Assembly: GCA_032988195.1 (NCBI GenBank)
Contig: JANTQE010000017.1
Coordinates: 496,001 to 560,000, forward strand
Direction: 5' to 3'
DNA length: 64,000 bases
From: Arachnomyces sp. PD_36
Taxonomy: Eukaryota > Ascomycota > Eurotiomycetes > Onygenales > Arachnomycetaceae
This document shows positions 1 to 11,381 of the stretch, piece after piece. Made by a program: the position numbers and the translations under genes. How positions within the stretch are numbered: the stretch's first letter is position 1; every line of letters starts with the position of its first letter. The notes under the pieces are model-generated. The model had not been told where the DNA came from, made no database searches, and saw only the letters and a program-made list of their open reading frames with translations.

Positions 1-1250
1 TCTATTTCAGAGTTCCTCCGATCAGACGGGAAATGCAAGCTCGCCTTGGGAAAAAGACTGCGTTCACAGCGAAACCAGATTCATTGAGCCCACCGGCGTA
101 GCGGGGCAGAATATTGCTTCTGTCTGTACAAAGCTGCCTTCATTTATGTAATTCAGGGTGTGGCAAGTTTTAATCCTGTCGCCCAGTGGACAGCGGGCGA
201 GTTTACATTGTCGTCGTAGCGATGTGTTTTACTTTTCCAGAGAAAGAATAGCCAAGATAAGGTTGGGACGTAACTTGGTCAGCTATTTTTCCAAAAAAAA
301 AAGAGGCATTCATTGAAGCTCAAGTCTCGAATGGGATTATACTTGTTAATAGCAATAGAAAGTTGCTCAGCGGTCTAGGGAGCGGGTTTATATGTCTATT
401 CACGATCGTGTGGCGGCGATGGTTAAATCAACCAAGGACAAAAGAATTTTTTGGAAAAAAATAACGTATCTGCTCGATCCAATAATCAGATACACAATGT
501 AGCTCTCCTTCACCAACTCCCGTATGGGGTGGGTTATTTATAGATCGATCTCTCGGTGGAGTCAATTTATGCTTATTCTGACGGCGGGGACCCGAGACCC
601 ACCGACGGCACGGGGCCATGAAGCAGCATGATAGGGCTGAACTTCAAGACGGGGAAGGGAAAATGGCTTGCAGGCTAGTTCAGAAATTATCCGCAAGCCA
701 CATGCCCCTCTAAAAAGTGGTCCCCTTGGTCTGACAGATGCAAGATGCGAGATGTCAGATCTAAGATGCAGGTCTCCGGTTTGGATTTGTCAGGCCTGGC
801 GAGTGACACTTGATGCATAAAGAACGCCTGGGTGTATTTCCGAAGAGGGGGGGCAGCTTCGCTGCTACGTGGTTCGCTTCGAATAATATGTAATACGTTT
901 CTTTGAATGTTGGAGGTTCTTGGGGGGTTATTGGATATTGTTTTGCATATATCTCCGCCGAGATAGGTTCGCTTCGGCGTTCACCCCTTGAAATGATCCC
1001 GGAAACATTAGGGAAACGTTGCCTGGTTGCGTTTGATGGAAAGTTACAATTAAATTACATGCTAGGTCGAACTGAGAAGTGATAGAATCGTATCAATCTC
1101 TTTAGGTGTATAGCCTGCTCATGAAGGTCCCCGACAAGATCTCAGAGGGTGATACTTATTATATATGATGCGTGAGACCAGTAAGAATACAAAACATTAT
1201 ATAAAAAGCGGCGATGTGCATATTACGAGCGGAATAAGACTCTGGAGAGA
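1..1250. other. intergenic, no supported gene
   Basis: Downstream flank of the permease gene. Only short ORFs without recognisable domains are present. Around 735-770 there is a short run of imperfect AGATG-containing direct repeats. No RNA gene was recognised. Confidence 0.5.
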
Positions 1251-3314
1251 TCAGAAAAACAACCACATTCCAGCCTGTTTCACCTTTCCCTTCCATCCAT
1301 GATCTGTATCCCCTATCACACCCTTCTTCCTCATATAGTCTCCGTCCCCACCGTCCCCTTCTGCACCTGGGTCATATCTATCCGTAACAAGATCCATCTC
1401 ATCGACTCTCACCCACCGTGTACCCTTTATCACTTTCCACCCAATAAACATGACCAACATAATCGGCAATTCGATATAATAACTTACGAAATCCACTGGT
1501 TTGAAAACGGGGCTGAAGCTCTGCCAGCCTTGAACGAGGACGAAAACGATATTGAGAACCACGGCTATAGCGGGGCCGTACGGGTAGGTGAAGTTTTTGA
1601 AGGGGAGGAGGTGTTCGAGTTTTTGGTGGGAGATGCCAGCGCGGAAGCGGAGGGAGCAAATGTTTATGGCGATCCAGGTCAGTTGGTTGGAGACCCCGAC
1701 GATGCTGAGAGGTTTTATTAGTTGTTTGGCTTTTAAAGGGAGGAACGTTGAACCTACTTCTGCAACCAGGACCAGAGCTGTCCTGCACCGATGAAGCTAG
1801 CACCGAAGCAGAGGCCACTTATAAACGAGGTCGTAAGAACCGCTACCCAGGGGATTTTGCGTTTTGTCAAGTTGGCAAAAAAGCCCGGAGCGTAACCGTC
1901 GGTAGCAAGGGTATACAGAATCCTAGAACCGGCGAATAATGCATGGTTACCCGCAGAGATGACACTGGTCATGATGACTGCGTTGATAAAACTTCCGGCT
2001 ACATGACTTCCGGCTTGCTGGAAGACGAGGGTAAAGGGACTGGTACGCGAGTCACCCTCGTCAAGATCAGGGGTAGTGTAAGGGATGTTGAGACCGATGA
2101 CTAGGATAGAAAGTAGGTAGAAGATTAGAATACGCCAGAAGACGTTCCGTACTACGCGAGGTAGGTTCTTCGCCGGATTCTTGGTCTCGCCAGCGGTGAC
2201 GGCAATGGATTCAGTCCCCCCACTAAGAACTAGGTGAGTAAAGCTTCCTTGTGGGTAAATGCGGGAAGGAAGAGGCTTACTATGCGAATGAAGCTGTTAC
2301 GAAAACGGAAGCAAAGCCACCTATTCCGCCTACGAATGGAGCATCACCCATATTCCAGAACTTGCCACCAATATACGTGTGGTCTGTATTCCCACCGCAG
2401 TTTACAACGATACCAAGAATGATGAATACCTATTTGATGTTAAAACGTGGTTGGTGGGGAGGTGTAGAGCGGAAACTTACAACAATGGTCACGACTTTCA
2501 GAAGTGAGAGCCAGTATTCCATCTGTAGGAAGAAATTAGCTTGTGTTAATACCGGAGTCGTTCCGATTATGCGTTGGGGTATGCCATACTTCACCATAGG
2601 CCCGGACAGTTACAATATTTAAAGCTATGAGAACGAAGAAAAAGATCAAACTGATTGCCCAACCAGGGAAATTGTCTGTCCAAAACTGCAAAAGGAGTTG
2701 CAAAGCAACCAAATCCGCTGCCGTCGAGACAGCATCGTTGACGAAATAATTCCAAGTAAGAGCAAATCCAAAAGCGTCGTCCACAAATCGTCTATAGAAG
2801 TCAGAGCGTGGACCAAAAATTGAAGGTATATAAGTTCAGGGCTGATTTGCGTCTGCAGCCATGTCGAGTTCTGCGAATTATGGAGTAATAACATCTGACA
2901 GGGGTACTCCTCGGGCGCCCGGGGGGGGGGGTGTTGAGAACAATATAAGAAGATTATATGGATAACATACCCAGAAAACGTGCAAAATGACCCAGCAACT
3001 GGCATAAAAGCTGCCATCTCTCCCAACGACAACATCGTGATGAAGACAATAGCGCCAACGATGGCGTACGAAAGCAGCATGGCTCCTGGCCCACCGGTGG
3101 AAAGGGATTCACCGGTCCCGAGAAACAATCCGGTGCCTATAGTGCCTCCAATCGCGATCATCTGCACCTGCCGAGCGGAAAGTTTGCGCGCAAGCCTGTC
3201 CGCAACGATTCTGCGTGGCACGCCCTCATCGTCGTGATCCTGCGATTGCTCTTGCTGGAAGTGAATGCCTTTCTTCTCGGAGTCATGGACACCGTCGTGG
3301 TTTGGGACTGCCAT
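1251..3314 (-). CDS. amino-acid permease (AAT/APC superfamily), Dip5-like
   Basis: Plasma-membrane proton/amino-acid symporter. Six exons keep one frame and give 551 aa: 3314-2971, 2791-2590, 2522-2481, 2429-2281, 2222-1758, 1704-1251. After a hydrophilic N-terminus comes the family hallmark QMIAIGGTIGTGLFLGTG in the first membrane helix, then the GAMLLSYAIVG and SLGEMAAFMPV blocks. Next come the FALTWNYF motif, the segment around YGGTESIAVTAGE that is typical of fungal permeases, and several further hydrophobic helices. The C-terminus carries a YIELPIMLVMFIGWK-type helix and an EMDL..DRYD tail, as in dicarboxylic/general amino-acid permeases. Substrate specificity cannot be fixed from sequence; acidic amino acids are a guess from the C-terminal resemblance. 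The first intron is long for this window (179 nt) and contains a homopolymer of 11 C on the coding strand. The family call is firm; exact splice sites are inferred. Confidence 0.88.
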
Positions 3315-4433
3315 GTCTTAACTGATGCTGGTGCGTATTTTTCTCGTCGCTGTGGAACCCGGACTCTTATTGACCAGAGAAGAGAGCTTCCCCAGGTTTT
3401 CTTTAACCCCCCACAAACCGTTAGATCTGAACAAGTCTAGGGGTTCACGGCTTGAGAATTCTCGGACGAGACAGGTCTCTATCCCTCCTCTTTTGTTGAC
3501 TGTCCGAGAAGTCGTCGGGAGGGAATTGACTGTTTGAGAGCAGAGAGAGGATCGACGAATGAATTCCCAACAATAGCCAAGGAGCTCGAGCTTATGTACT
3601 TGCCGAAGGAGCTCTAGGCTTCGAGGAGAAATTTTGTTTACGTGATTGCGGGATTTCAGGCCATCATTTCATCAGTTATTTTCCCTTCCTTCGCTCCCAT
3701 CAACCACTGTCGTCAGCATTGGCATTTGATATTTTTTCTTCCTCTGCTGAGCCTACGCGATGGCGTGCTCTTTGAGTTTTGTCGTTTGAGGCTCCTCCCG
3801 TCTACCCCAGAGTCTGTCGCTTGTCGGCGAACCCCGACGTTGTTGTGGCATCGTTTCATGTGGGGCTTACGTTTGACAGCCAATAACTGTCAAGAGAAAC
3901 CTCCTGAAACATGTGGTGATTGGTCGCATTTCTCTCGCCATGTGGCTGGCATAGACGCCAAGAGCGACTCAGGGTGTTATCACGTGACATATCAACTTCA
4001 ACTACTTTCTGCCTTGAGACTTTGTAAAAGGGAACCGCGACCTCCTTTATACTTCGATCAAGAGTTAAACACGGAAAGCGGGAAAGTAGATTCATTCTTT
4101 GTTACCTACTTCATTCTGACCTACATACACTATGAGACGATACGATAACGGAATAATAGGCATCTTTTTCATTCCAAGGAGTGGAAAGCTGAACTGGTAA
4201 GGGAATACTATCATTTGCTTTAATAGAAAGATCAAGGAATGGGCGTGAAAAGAGATGATCGGCTATTCAGAGAACTGTGCGGATGGCAGCACGCTGCAAT
4301 AGAGGCGTCGTTTGTGCTGGTGGTCTGTCAATTCTTCGTCGACCCACCGCGGCCAATTCCCTTAATAATATCACACGCCGTTAGCAGACGAAGACTCATA
4401 TGGTGTGTGAAATGGTAAAAGGAGCCTTTTCGC
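3315..4433. other. upstream region of the permease, no supported gene
   Basis: Presumed promoter region of the minus-strand permease, which also extends to the 3' end of the coiled-coil gene. A plus-strand ORF at 3642-4148 has no recognisable domain and is not called. A perfect TCACGTGA palindrome lies at 3980-3987. Confidence 0.45.
3980..3987. promoter_or_regulatory. TCACGTGA E-box-type palindrome
   Basis: Exact 8-bp palindrome with a CACGTG core, the type of site bound by bHLH factors such as Cbf1. It lies about 670 bp upstream of the permease start. Function is inferred only. Confidence 0.35.
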
Positions 4434-5906
4434 TTACATCACAGTTCGCCTACCAGAGTTCTCAACCAAGCGCCTCCTGATGTAATACCGAGGTCTTCTC
4501 CTATATTCCGGCGTGCTCTTGATTTTATCCTCGATATCACTTCTCTCTTCTTCGGAATTGTTGTATGCCACCTCTACGGAAGAATGACTCTCTCTTAGTA
4601 GCTCCAGCTCGGCGATCGCACTCCGCAGCTCGTTTTCGAGTCGATATTTTTCATTTTGGAGCCCGTCATGTTGAGGTCTTAGGGTCGCGAGTTGTCCTCT
4701 GACCTGGTTGCCGTCCGTCTGGATTTTTTCGTATTTTGCTTGAAGGTCTTCGAGTCTATCTTTATACTCAGAGCGCTCGACCTGGATAGTGTTGCGCTCT
4801 CTCTCGAGTTCGAGACACCAGGCCTTAAGCCAGTCGTGGTTCCTTTGGAGTTCATCGCGCTCCTCCCTAAGATGGTTGCATTGCGGCACAACATGCTCTA
4901 GTTTAGCTGCATGGTCCCCGTTCTCTGTCTCGAGCTGGAGAACTCTCTCACACAGCTTTCGGTTACGCCCCTCGGCTTCCCTTGCATTCGTGGACTTTTT
5001 AGCACAATTTTCGTTCAGTGCTTTGACGGATTTCTCCAAATCAGCAATACTCATATCCTTCTCCTTCCCAATTCTCTCCCTTTCACAGGCTTCCACAGCA
5101 CACCTTGACCCTAGCTCTTTTAACTCGCTTTCCAAATTAGCGATCTTATTATTTTTCTCTTCTTCAACCCGTTGCTTTTCTCTGGCCCCGTGAGCACAGC
5201 TCGCTTCTAGCGATTTGACGGTGTTTTCCAAGTCAGCAAGCTTCCGAGACTTTCTGTATAGCGGGTCAGCTTGTAACCCAGGCTCCATGTTTTCGCTAGT
5301 TTTGACTTGCCGTTGAGACGTGACTTTCACCTCACACTCTAATCGTCGCAGTCGCTCGAGGATGGCTTGAATATTGCCTTCGCTCCGAGGTGCGGTTGAA
5401 GCCTCGACTTCGGGCCCTCGCTTCCTCACTTCTACTCCTGCATTGATACGTTTCGCTCGCGGTCTTATAGCCCCTGACTCCGGCGAAGCCGTTGTCGATT
5501 TGTCATTAGCGTGTTCGTTAAGGGTACGATTATCCAATGAACGAGGCCGGGCTTCAATTAAGGCCTGGCCCTCGCCGTCCAGCCTTAGAGAAAGTATCGC
5601 GGTATCATGGAGCGATATCTGGTGCGTCTGTAGGCCTGTATTGATAATAATCGACTTGCTACAGACAAAGGTTGACCTGGATTCGCCAATGGGGGACTGC
5701 TGTGATGGGTGGTAGATATCTGATTGGGTAGGAGCGTTGTGGACTGGTTGGACCTGGGCCGTGTGTTGGGAAGGGGGCCTGCGGTTTGCTCTTCCGTTTA
5801 GGGCTTTTGATATCGGTATCTTGCTCTGGCTACTTGGAGCGCCGGCGCTATTTGAAGAGGAGGTTGTCGAGACGGGACTTCCATGCCGCAGTATTGGGGT
5901 GCCCAT
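4434..5906 (-). CDS. coiled-coil protein of unknown function
   Basis: Single-exon ORF of 490 aa. I do not recognise a family. The first ~175 residues are low-complexity, rich in Ser, Pro, Gln and basic residues, and probably disordered. Residues from about 180 to 465 are highly charged with heptad-like Leu spacing, so a long coiled coil is likely. Inside it, residues 222-253, 254-285 and 286-316 form three imperfect 31-32-residue repeats of the pattern [KS]-[LI]-A-x-L-E-x-x-[VL]-K-x-L-x-x-x-C-A. The extreme C-terminus is Arg/Tyr-rich. There is no signal peptide or membrane segment. A structural, tethering or cytoskeletal role would fit the shape, but nothing specific is shown. The first in-frame Met was taken as the start. 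Confidence 0.6.
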   Translation of the reverse strand: MGTPILRHGSPVSTTSSSNSAGAPSSQSKIPISKALNGRANRRPPSQHTAQVQPVHNAPTQSDIYHPSQQSPIGESRSTFVCSKSIIINTGLQTHQISLHDTAILSLRLDGEGQALIEARPRSLDNRTLNEHANDKSTTASPESGAIRPRAKRINAGVEVRKRGPEVEASTAPRSEGNIQAILERLRRLECEVKVTSQRQVKTSENMEPGLQADPLYRKSRKLADLENTVKSLEASCAHGAREKQRVEEEKNNKIANLESELKELGSRCAVEACERERIGKEKDMSIADLEKSVKALNENCAKKSTNAREAEGRNRKLCERVLQLETENGDHAAKLEHVVPQCNHLREERDELQRNHDWLKAWCLELERERNTIQVERSEYKDRLEDLQAKYEKIQTDGNQVRGQLATLRPQHDGLQNEKYRLENELRSAIAELELLRESHSSVEVAYNNSEEERSDIEDKIKSTPEYRRRPRYYIRRRLVENSGRRTVM

Positions 5907-8900
5907 TATTTTTGATTGTTCTTGTTGTGTCGTTTCTGGGTCTTGATTGATGGGTCTTGGAGGAGATGGATGTGACGAAGATTCCGGGGAGTTATGGAGA
6001 GCTCAAAGGCGTCTTATATCTGGCGTGGTCCAGTATAAAGCTGCGGTGATGTTTGAGCTTGTACGTTGCCCGCCGGAGAAGGAGTTATGAGTAAACTGAT
6101 TAAGGCCAATGGCAACCCGCCGGTTCAGCGATCTGGTGAGTATCGCCCCATCGTGTCTAGGGCATGTACTCACACTATTTTGTAAGGCTGGGGGGAAAGA
6201 CATTGGTAGGGCTACGTCGTGGGGTTGGTCGCTTCAGCTGGGGAAATGTTGTGATAGGGGATATATGAGGGGGTTGTCCTCGGAATGGCATCTTGCATAT
6301 ATGACTGTTTGGCGGTGCGTCATCGTATGATACATTAACAGTGGTCAACGGGGTAGATCCGACGATAGATCGAGATGAAGAGTTCCATCCTGTCATCAAT
6401 TCATATCTTATCTCGTTTCTCATATCGCATAGTCAATTCGTTGCTAAAGGCATTTCCGGGATGCATATATGAGGTAGGAGGCTGACGAAGGAGGGAACTT
6501 GAGTGCATGGTAGTCACCGCCATATCGATAAATCATAACCGAAACAAGCTTTCAACGTAACACAGCTTCTCAATCTGTCGTCGGGTTTTCTTAAGAGAAA
6601 AGCGCCACAAACGGTGAAGTAGGGTTGTCGAGTATAGATGTTGGAGCACTCTGTTGCAGTCGACGGCGTACGGATCCAACCACAGGCGTTCCGTTTCACC
6701 TTCACGATATTGGAATATTCTCCTTTCTTTCCGCCCTTCATAGAAGGAGCAGATAGTTGGGCAGAGGGTTAGGCAGCGACAAATAGGTTTGTCGACCCCG
6801 TCTACCCCATAGATAGAGGTTCCTTCGTAGTTATACGTTCTAGGTACAAGCCGGTGGGACTCTGGCATAGAGAGAAGCGTATATCAAACCAGGTTAGAAA
6901 TTGATATCTTGACCCAGGAGGAGCCGTCTCGTGACCACAACGCCCTACAACAAACGGGACAACCCTCCAGGAAAACCCCGCAGGGTATAACCACGCGTAA
7001 AAATAAGAGGCTACAGTTGCAGCCATACCGGTCCGTGCAACACCAGTGCCTGTGCTTTTGAACGCAATCCATCATCCAACCGTACGGGTAATATCTAAAA
7101 TGGAGGGTTGAGTGTAACTTGGAGTGGACGGTGTGCTCCGATGTAAATTTTGATACGATTCCCTAGAAAAACGCGGTGAACGCAACTGAGCCGTTCGCGA
7201 TGGCTTTCCAAGAAGCCCGATAAGTTCGAATGGCACCAATGGTGGCTTGAACCGTATAACCCGTCATAAACAGTAAAAATGGCGCTCATTCCCTGAAGTA
7301 TTGCGCGGATACGCGAGCAAGAGCATAAGGCTGGTGGTATTTGCCTCCGCGCGTTCTTAAATCGCCATCTTGGGCGTTCCCTAGGTATATTAGACAGTAT
7401 TGGATGTCAAACTGAACTCGCATATGCAGGGTAGCCACTTGTAAAAGGTTAAGAGGTTGATTCCGATGGTCTGTGCAAGATCCCGAGAGAGGAGTTTATC
7501 GAGTCTCGTGGATCCTCGACATTGGAAATGTCTTCTCATATGATTAGTGATTCATGTTAACCCGAGTCTGAGGCTATCCTATGAGGGATGCTAAAGGACA
7601 GATTTTTACCCGTGACGGTTTTGGAGCCTTGGACTTGACGAGCTTGTAGCTCGATGTATCTCGTGTGCGCTTTGCGCAAGCAATTTCTCTGCTAGAGTTA
7701 AATTAGCAAGTTTCCCCATAAAACAAGGGGTGGGAGATTCGAATGGTCTAATAAGGTACCTATTCACCGGCCAACAACACGACCATCGAATGGTTGTTGC
7801 ACGGAAGAAGACCGACAGAACGAGTATCAAGCTCACTCAGTGGCTTTCAACCACCAACCAGCACATGAATTCGGTGAAGGCAAGAACAACAACTTTTGAA
7901 AGAATAAGTTAGTTAGTGCGCTATGACTTCGCTCGACTAATCAAGAAGTTATTTTTATTCATCGTCTTTTCTCTGTTGATTGAGAGAATTCGTTGGACAT
8001 GAAGTCGCGATAGCTCCGCCAGAGAAGGCTACACTCGATCAGACCGCTCCCCATCTGTCGCTTGTACATACGACGTGGCCAAGCATAGCATAACATATGC
8101 GTAGAATACGCATATAAAAGTGTTCTGAGGAGTGAGCGAGACGCATGACGGCTTGCAGTCTATGACGTAGTGAGTAGTTGCATGCCTTCTCTTGGAAGAA
8201 AAGAAGGAGGGTGTTAAATCTGCTTCGGTGGAAAGGTTGGAAGAGAGGGGATATGGGAATAAGACATGCGATGTATGAGCGGGAGAGATTGTGAACATGC
8301 CCGCGTCGATGAGTTACATACAGCCGGGCGTTATCTGAGCTTTGACACCTTTGGCTTGAAAAACCTGCTAGCTTTCGCTGGCGCAAATGTTGTTGATCCC
8401 GAGGTACTTCCCATTGCTTCGATTAGAATTGGGGAAAACCAGAGAATGACTGGTTCCTGTATGCTTTCAACTGGAGCAAACGTGTTAATGGCCGGTTTAC
8501 AATTTTTCTGCTTCTTGAATTCTCGGAGACAACAGTTGATATATATGACGTAGTGCCCCACTTGTAAGCGATTTCTTGCATAGAAGGACCGAGAGCCTTC
8601 GATAGACGATGCTGCAACAACCCGAGGAAGGAATTGAGAAATGGCGGCTACAGTGAAGCCGTTGTCGGGTAGGGGTATTGGTGAGGGCAATAATACGTCG
8701 GTGTGTGGTGAGGGAAACAGAGCTGTTGATCGTCACCGGGATGGAGGGGAAATTTTTCGAATGCCCTGTCATTCTTATCTTTTTTTCTTGCTCAATTCGA
8801 AGCATTTTCACGATTCAATCTTTTCGCGCAAGGTTAATGAGACGAGTGCCAGAAAATGTGGTATTGTTCCTGCTATGGCAAACTATGTAAGAGGTAGATA

Positions 8901-9154
8901 GGAAAAGATGTGTCGTTGGGATATCGTGGTTTTTGTCCGGGCCTTTCCCGGCCATCGATCAAACAATCCTCCAAAAAGAATTCGAAGAGATAAGGGAAAT
9001 GAAAAAAAGAGACCAGTCTATAATCCCCCTTCTATATGATGTTTTTCGTTTTTAAACCCTTTTTTGAGAGACCCGATGAAAGAAACAAAGGAAACGGAAC
9101 AAAGGAAAAGCTAGATTGCTGGACAGACAGAAGTTGGTGGTGACTCAGGGCCAT
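5907..9154. other. long intergenic region, no supported gene
   Basis: About 3.2 kb between the coiled-coil gene and the RpiB-type gene. All ORFs are under 120 codons, overlap on both strands and show no motif or membrane pattern I recognise. No tRNA or transposon ends were seen. The 5907-6300 part should contain the coiled-coil gene's promoter. Confidence 0.4.
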
Positions 9155-9652
9155 TTATACGGACTTCCTGATAGCCTCCTCCTCGTATTGAGTGATGACC
9201 TTGACCTTCTCGGCGCTGGCGCTCTTGGGGTCGAATCGGTAGTTGAGCCATTCACCAGCCAACTTCTTAGCCAACTCGATGCCGATAACCCTCTGTCCGA
9301 AGCAGAGAACCTGGGCGTTGTTGCTCAGAACGGCCCTCTCGACGGAGAATGGGTCGTGGGCGGTGACGGCTCGGATGCCGGGGACCTTGTTCGCGGCGAT
9401 GGCGACACCGAGGCCGGTTCCGCAGATGAGGAGGGCGCGGTCAGCTTTGCCTTCGATGACGAGACGGGAAGCTTGGACGGCGACGTGAGGGTAGGCGGTC
9501 TTGTCTGAGGCATCAGGGACACCGACGTCGGTGACTTCGGCGACGAGGGGGTTGTTCTGGAGGTGGGCCTTGATGGTTTCCTTGTACCCATGGCCAGCGT
9601 CATCGCAGGCCATCGCGATGCGGAGGGGAGTGAGGGTTGCGTTTCCGGCCAT
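9155..9652 (-). CDS. RpiB/LacAB-family sugar-phosphate isomerase
   Basis: Intronless gene for 165 aa, the normal RpiB length. Family enzymes interconvert aldose and ketose phosphates (ribose-5-P/ribulose-5-P; in the bacterial tetritol pathway D-erythrulose-4-P/D-erythrose-4-P) in the cytosol. The N-terminal strand leads into ACDDAGHGYKE (residues 15-25), the RpiB phosphate/ring-opening region. The signature ICGTGLGVAIAANKVPGIRA begins at residue 76 with the catalytic Cys77. The following segment, with VLSNNAQVLCFGQRVIG, is also typical. It is divergent from the TIM-like gene at 11382 across 1.7 kb, which suggests related roles in sugar-phosphate metabolism. Most ascomycetes use an RpiA-type ribose-5-phosphate isomerase as their housekeeping enzyme, so this one is probably accessory. 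Family assignment is firm; the substrate is open. Confidence 0.92.
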   Translation of the reverse strand: MAGNATLTPLRIAMACDDAGHGYKETIKAHLQNNPLVAEVTDVGVPDASDKTAYPHVAVQASRLVIEGKADRALLICGTGLGVAIAANKVPGIRAVTAHDPFSVERAVLSNNAQVLCFGQRVIGIELAKKLAGEWLNYRFDPKSASAEKVKVITQYEEEAIRKSV

Positions 9653-11381
9653 TTTGACGGTTGAGGTTTGGTTTTTTTAGGTGGTTTGTAGGAAAGTGAA
9701 GCTTGATAGATGGATTATAGAGATGGGGAGTTCGTTGATTAATGTGGAATGGAAGAAAAAAGGAGTCACGGAGAAAGGGGTCCTTGCTGATTCTTATATA
9801 CCTTTTCCCTTCCCCGCCACAAAAGGTCCAACAACATGTTGGGACACCCACATACGCAAAATTGTGGTCCTTAACCCACTTGTAAAGCAACCAGACTCCA
9901 GAGACACTGCCCCAATTAACCCATATGCTCGATGATTAACCTTTTTCCCTCCTTTCTGCGTATCTGTTCGTTATTCACATTCCATTTTCCAATTTATTTC
10001 TCATAGGATTTGTTCGGGATGTCTTCAAAATCTTCCCTGCACAGTCTGTACGATGGCGAGAGAGTGTGTTGTGCCGTGAAAGGGGAATGGACGGGACTGG
10101 AGATAAATTCTGGGTCAATGTCGTCATGGCGCTTCTCTACTGCTGGGTTGTTATTCTTTTGCGACAGCTATCTTTTTTTTTCTTCGAGAAGAGAACCGTT
10201 CCCTCTGATCTCTCTCAATGTTGTATGGGTAATCGCAGTTTGCTCCTTCGAGGGTTCGAGGGCTCCACTCTGGGTCGGGTTTTCTAGGGACGAACGGAGA
10301 TATTTTCTCTTTGAGAGCACCGGTGGTGAAGTTGCGAAGTGCCAGCTATTCAGCTATAGCTATAGCTATCTCTCCACGGAGGGCATTCCCCCTTTATATA
10401 GGGCAAAAAGCCAAGTATAGAGCATCTCACTAGTACCCGACTCCTTCACGGCAAGATATACCTTTCATACCCCTTTTTCCCTTGTCTTGAAAACATTACA
10501 TACAGTACGTGAAGCAAGGCGGAGAGCCGTAAATAACAACGTAAATAACAGCAGAAGGTATCTTTCTCCGGTTATCCCGAAGTGGGTTACCCGGTTCGCA
10601 ACGAGGCGAAATGTGACGTGGGGTAATCGTAACATGGTACGTTGTTTTCGTCTTTTTTCGGTTGTGGCGGGGTAATAAAACACAGAAAATACTGGTAATT
10701 TGGTAATTTGAGGGGTTTTTCGACGATAAGATAAGATGCCGTCGCTGTATTTTTTGTTTTTCTTTCGTTACCCCTCCATTATTCCCCCACTAACCCACTT
10801 ATGATATTCTCTTTTCAGCGCACAGAGAAATATGGATCGTGGAGGAGCGACAGCAATATTTGTGGGTTGGTTTGCGTAGAGATGATACGGGGGAAACTTA
10901 TTCTTAACGACATAGAAAAAGTCCCTATCATTGTGTGTTGGTGTTGGCTGAGTTCCTGTATAAAAAACGTTCATAAGCCTCATCCTCTGGTTATCAAACA
11001 TTTTACTTGAGTATACCCTCGGTTCCAGAATCCCGATCCTCGTTTCAAAGTTTTTCAAAGTTTTCTTGGCCTTGCCTTTTACGAGATAGCCGGGAGTAGG
11101 GAACCAGAAAAATCGGGTTGATCTTGGCAGATCAGTTCTCGTTGGTTGAGAGTAGAGACCGAGTGTCCTTTTTTGGGTGCTTTGATTGCAACCCTTCATA
11201 AGGTTCAAGGGGAGCCAAGGCCCGGGCCAATTTCCGAGGACAAAGCACAAGGTTAGAAGCTAGGTTGGACATCCTCTCTCAAGGGGACCGCTGACAGTCA
11301 TCCAAACACACCGCAGCACCAGAATCAGAAAGGAGAATTGGAGAGGGACAAGGAAGCGGAACAGAAGCACAAGCAAGAACT
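9653..11381. other. divergent intergenic region between RpiB-type and TIM-like genes
   Basis: This 1.7-kb region is the presumed promoter DNA for both flanking genes. It holds a short tandem run of AGCTAT units at about 10349-10370 and CT/GA-rich tracts near both start codons. A minus-strand ORF at 10768-11250 has no recognised domain and was not called. Confidence 0.45.

Noticed and set aside
3642..4148. Plus-strand ORF of 168 codons upstream of the permease
   Set aside because: Composition is irregular, no domain is visible, and it covers the presumed promoter with a TCACGTGA site.
10768..11250. Minus-strand ORF of 160 codons upstream of the TIM-like gene
   Set aside because: No recognisable domain or codon-phase support; it occupies the promoter side of two well-supported divergent genes.
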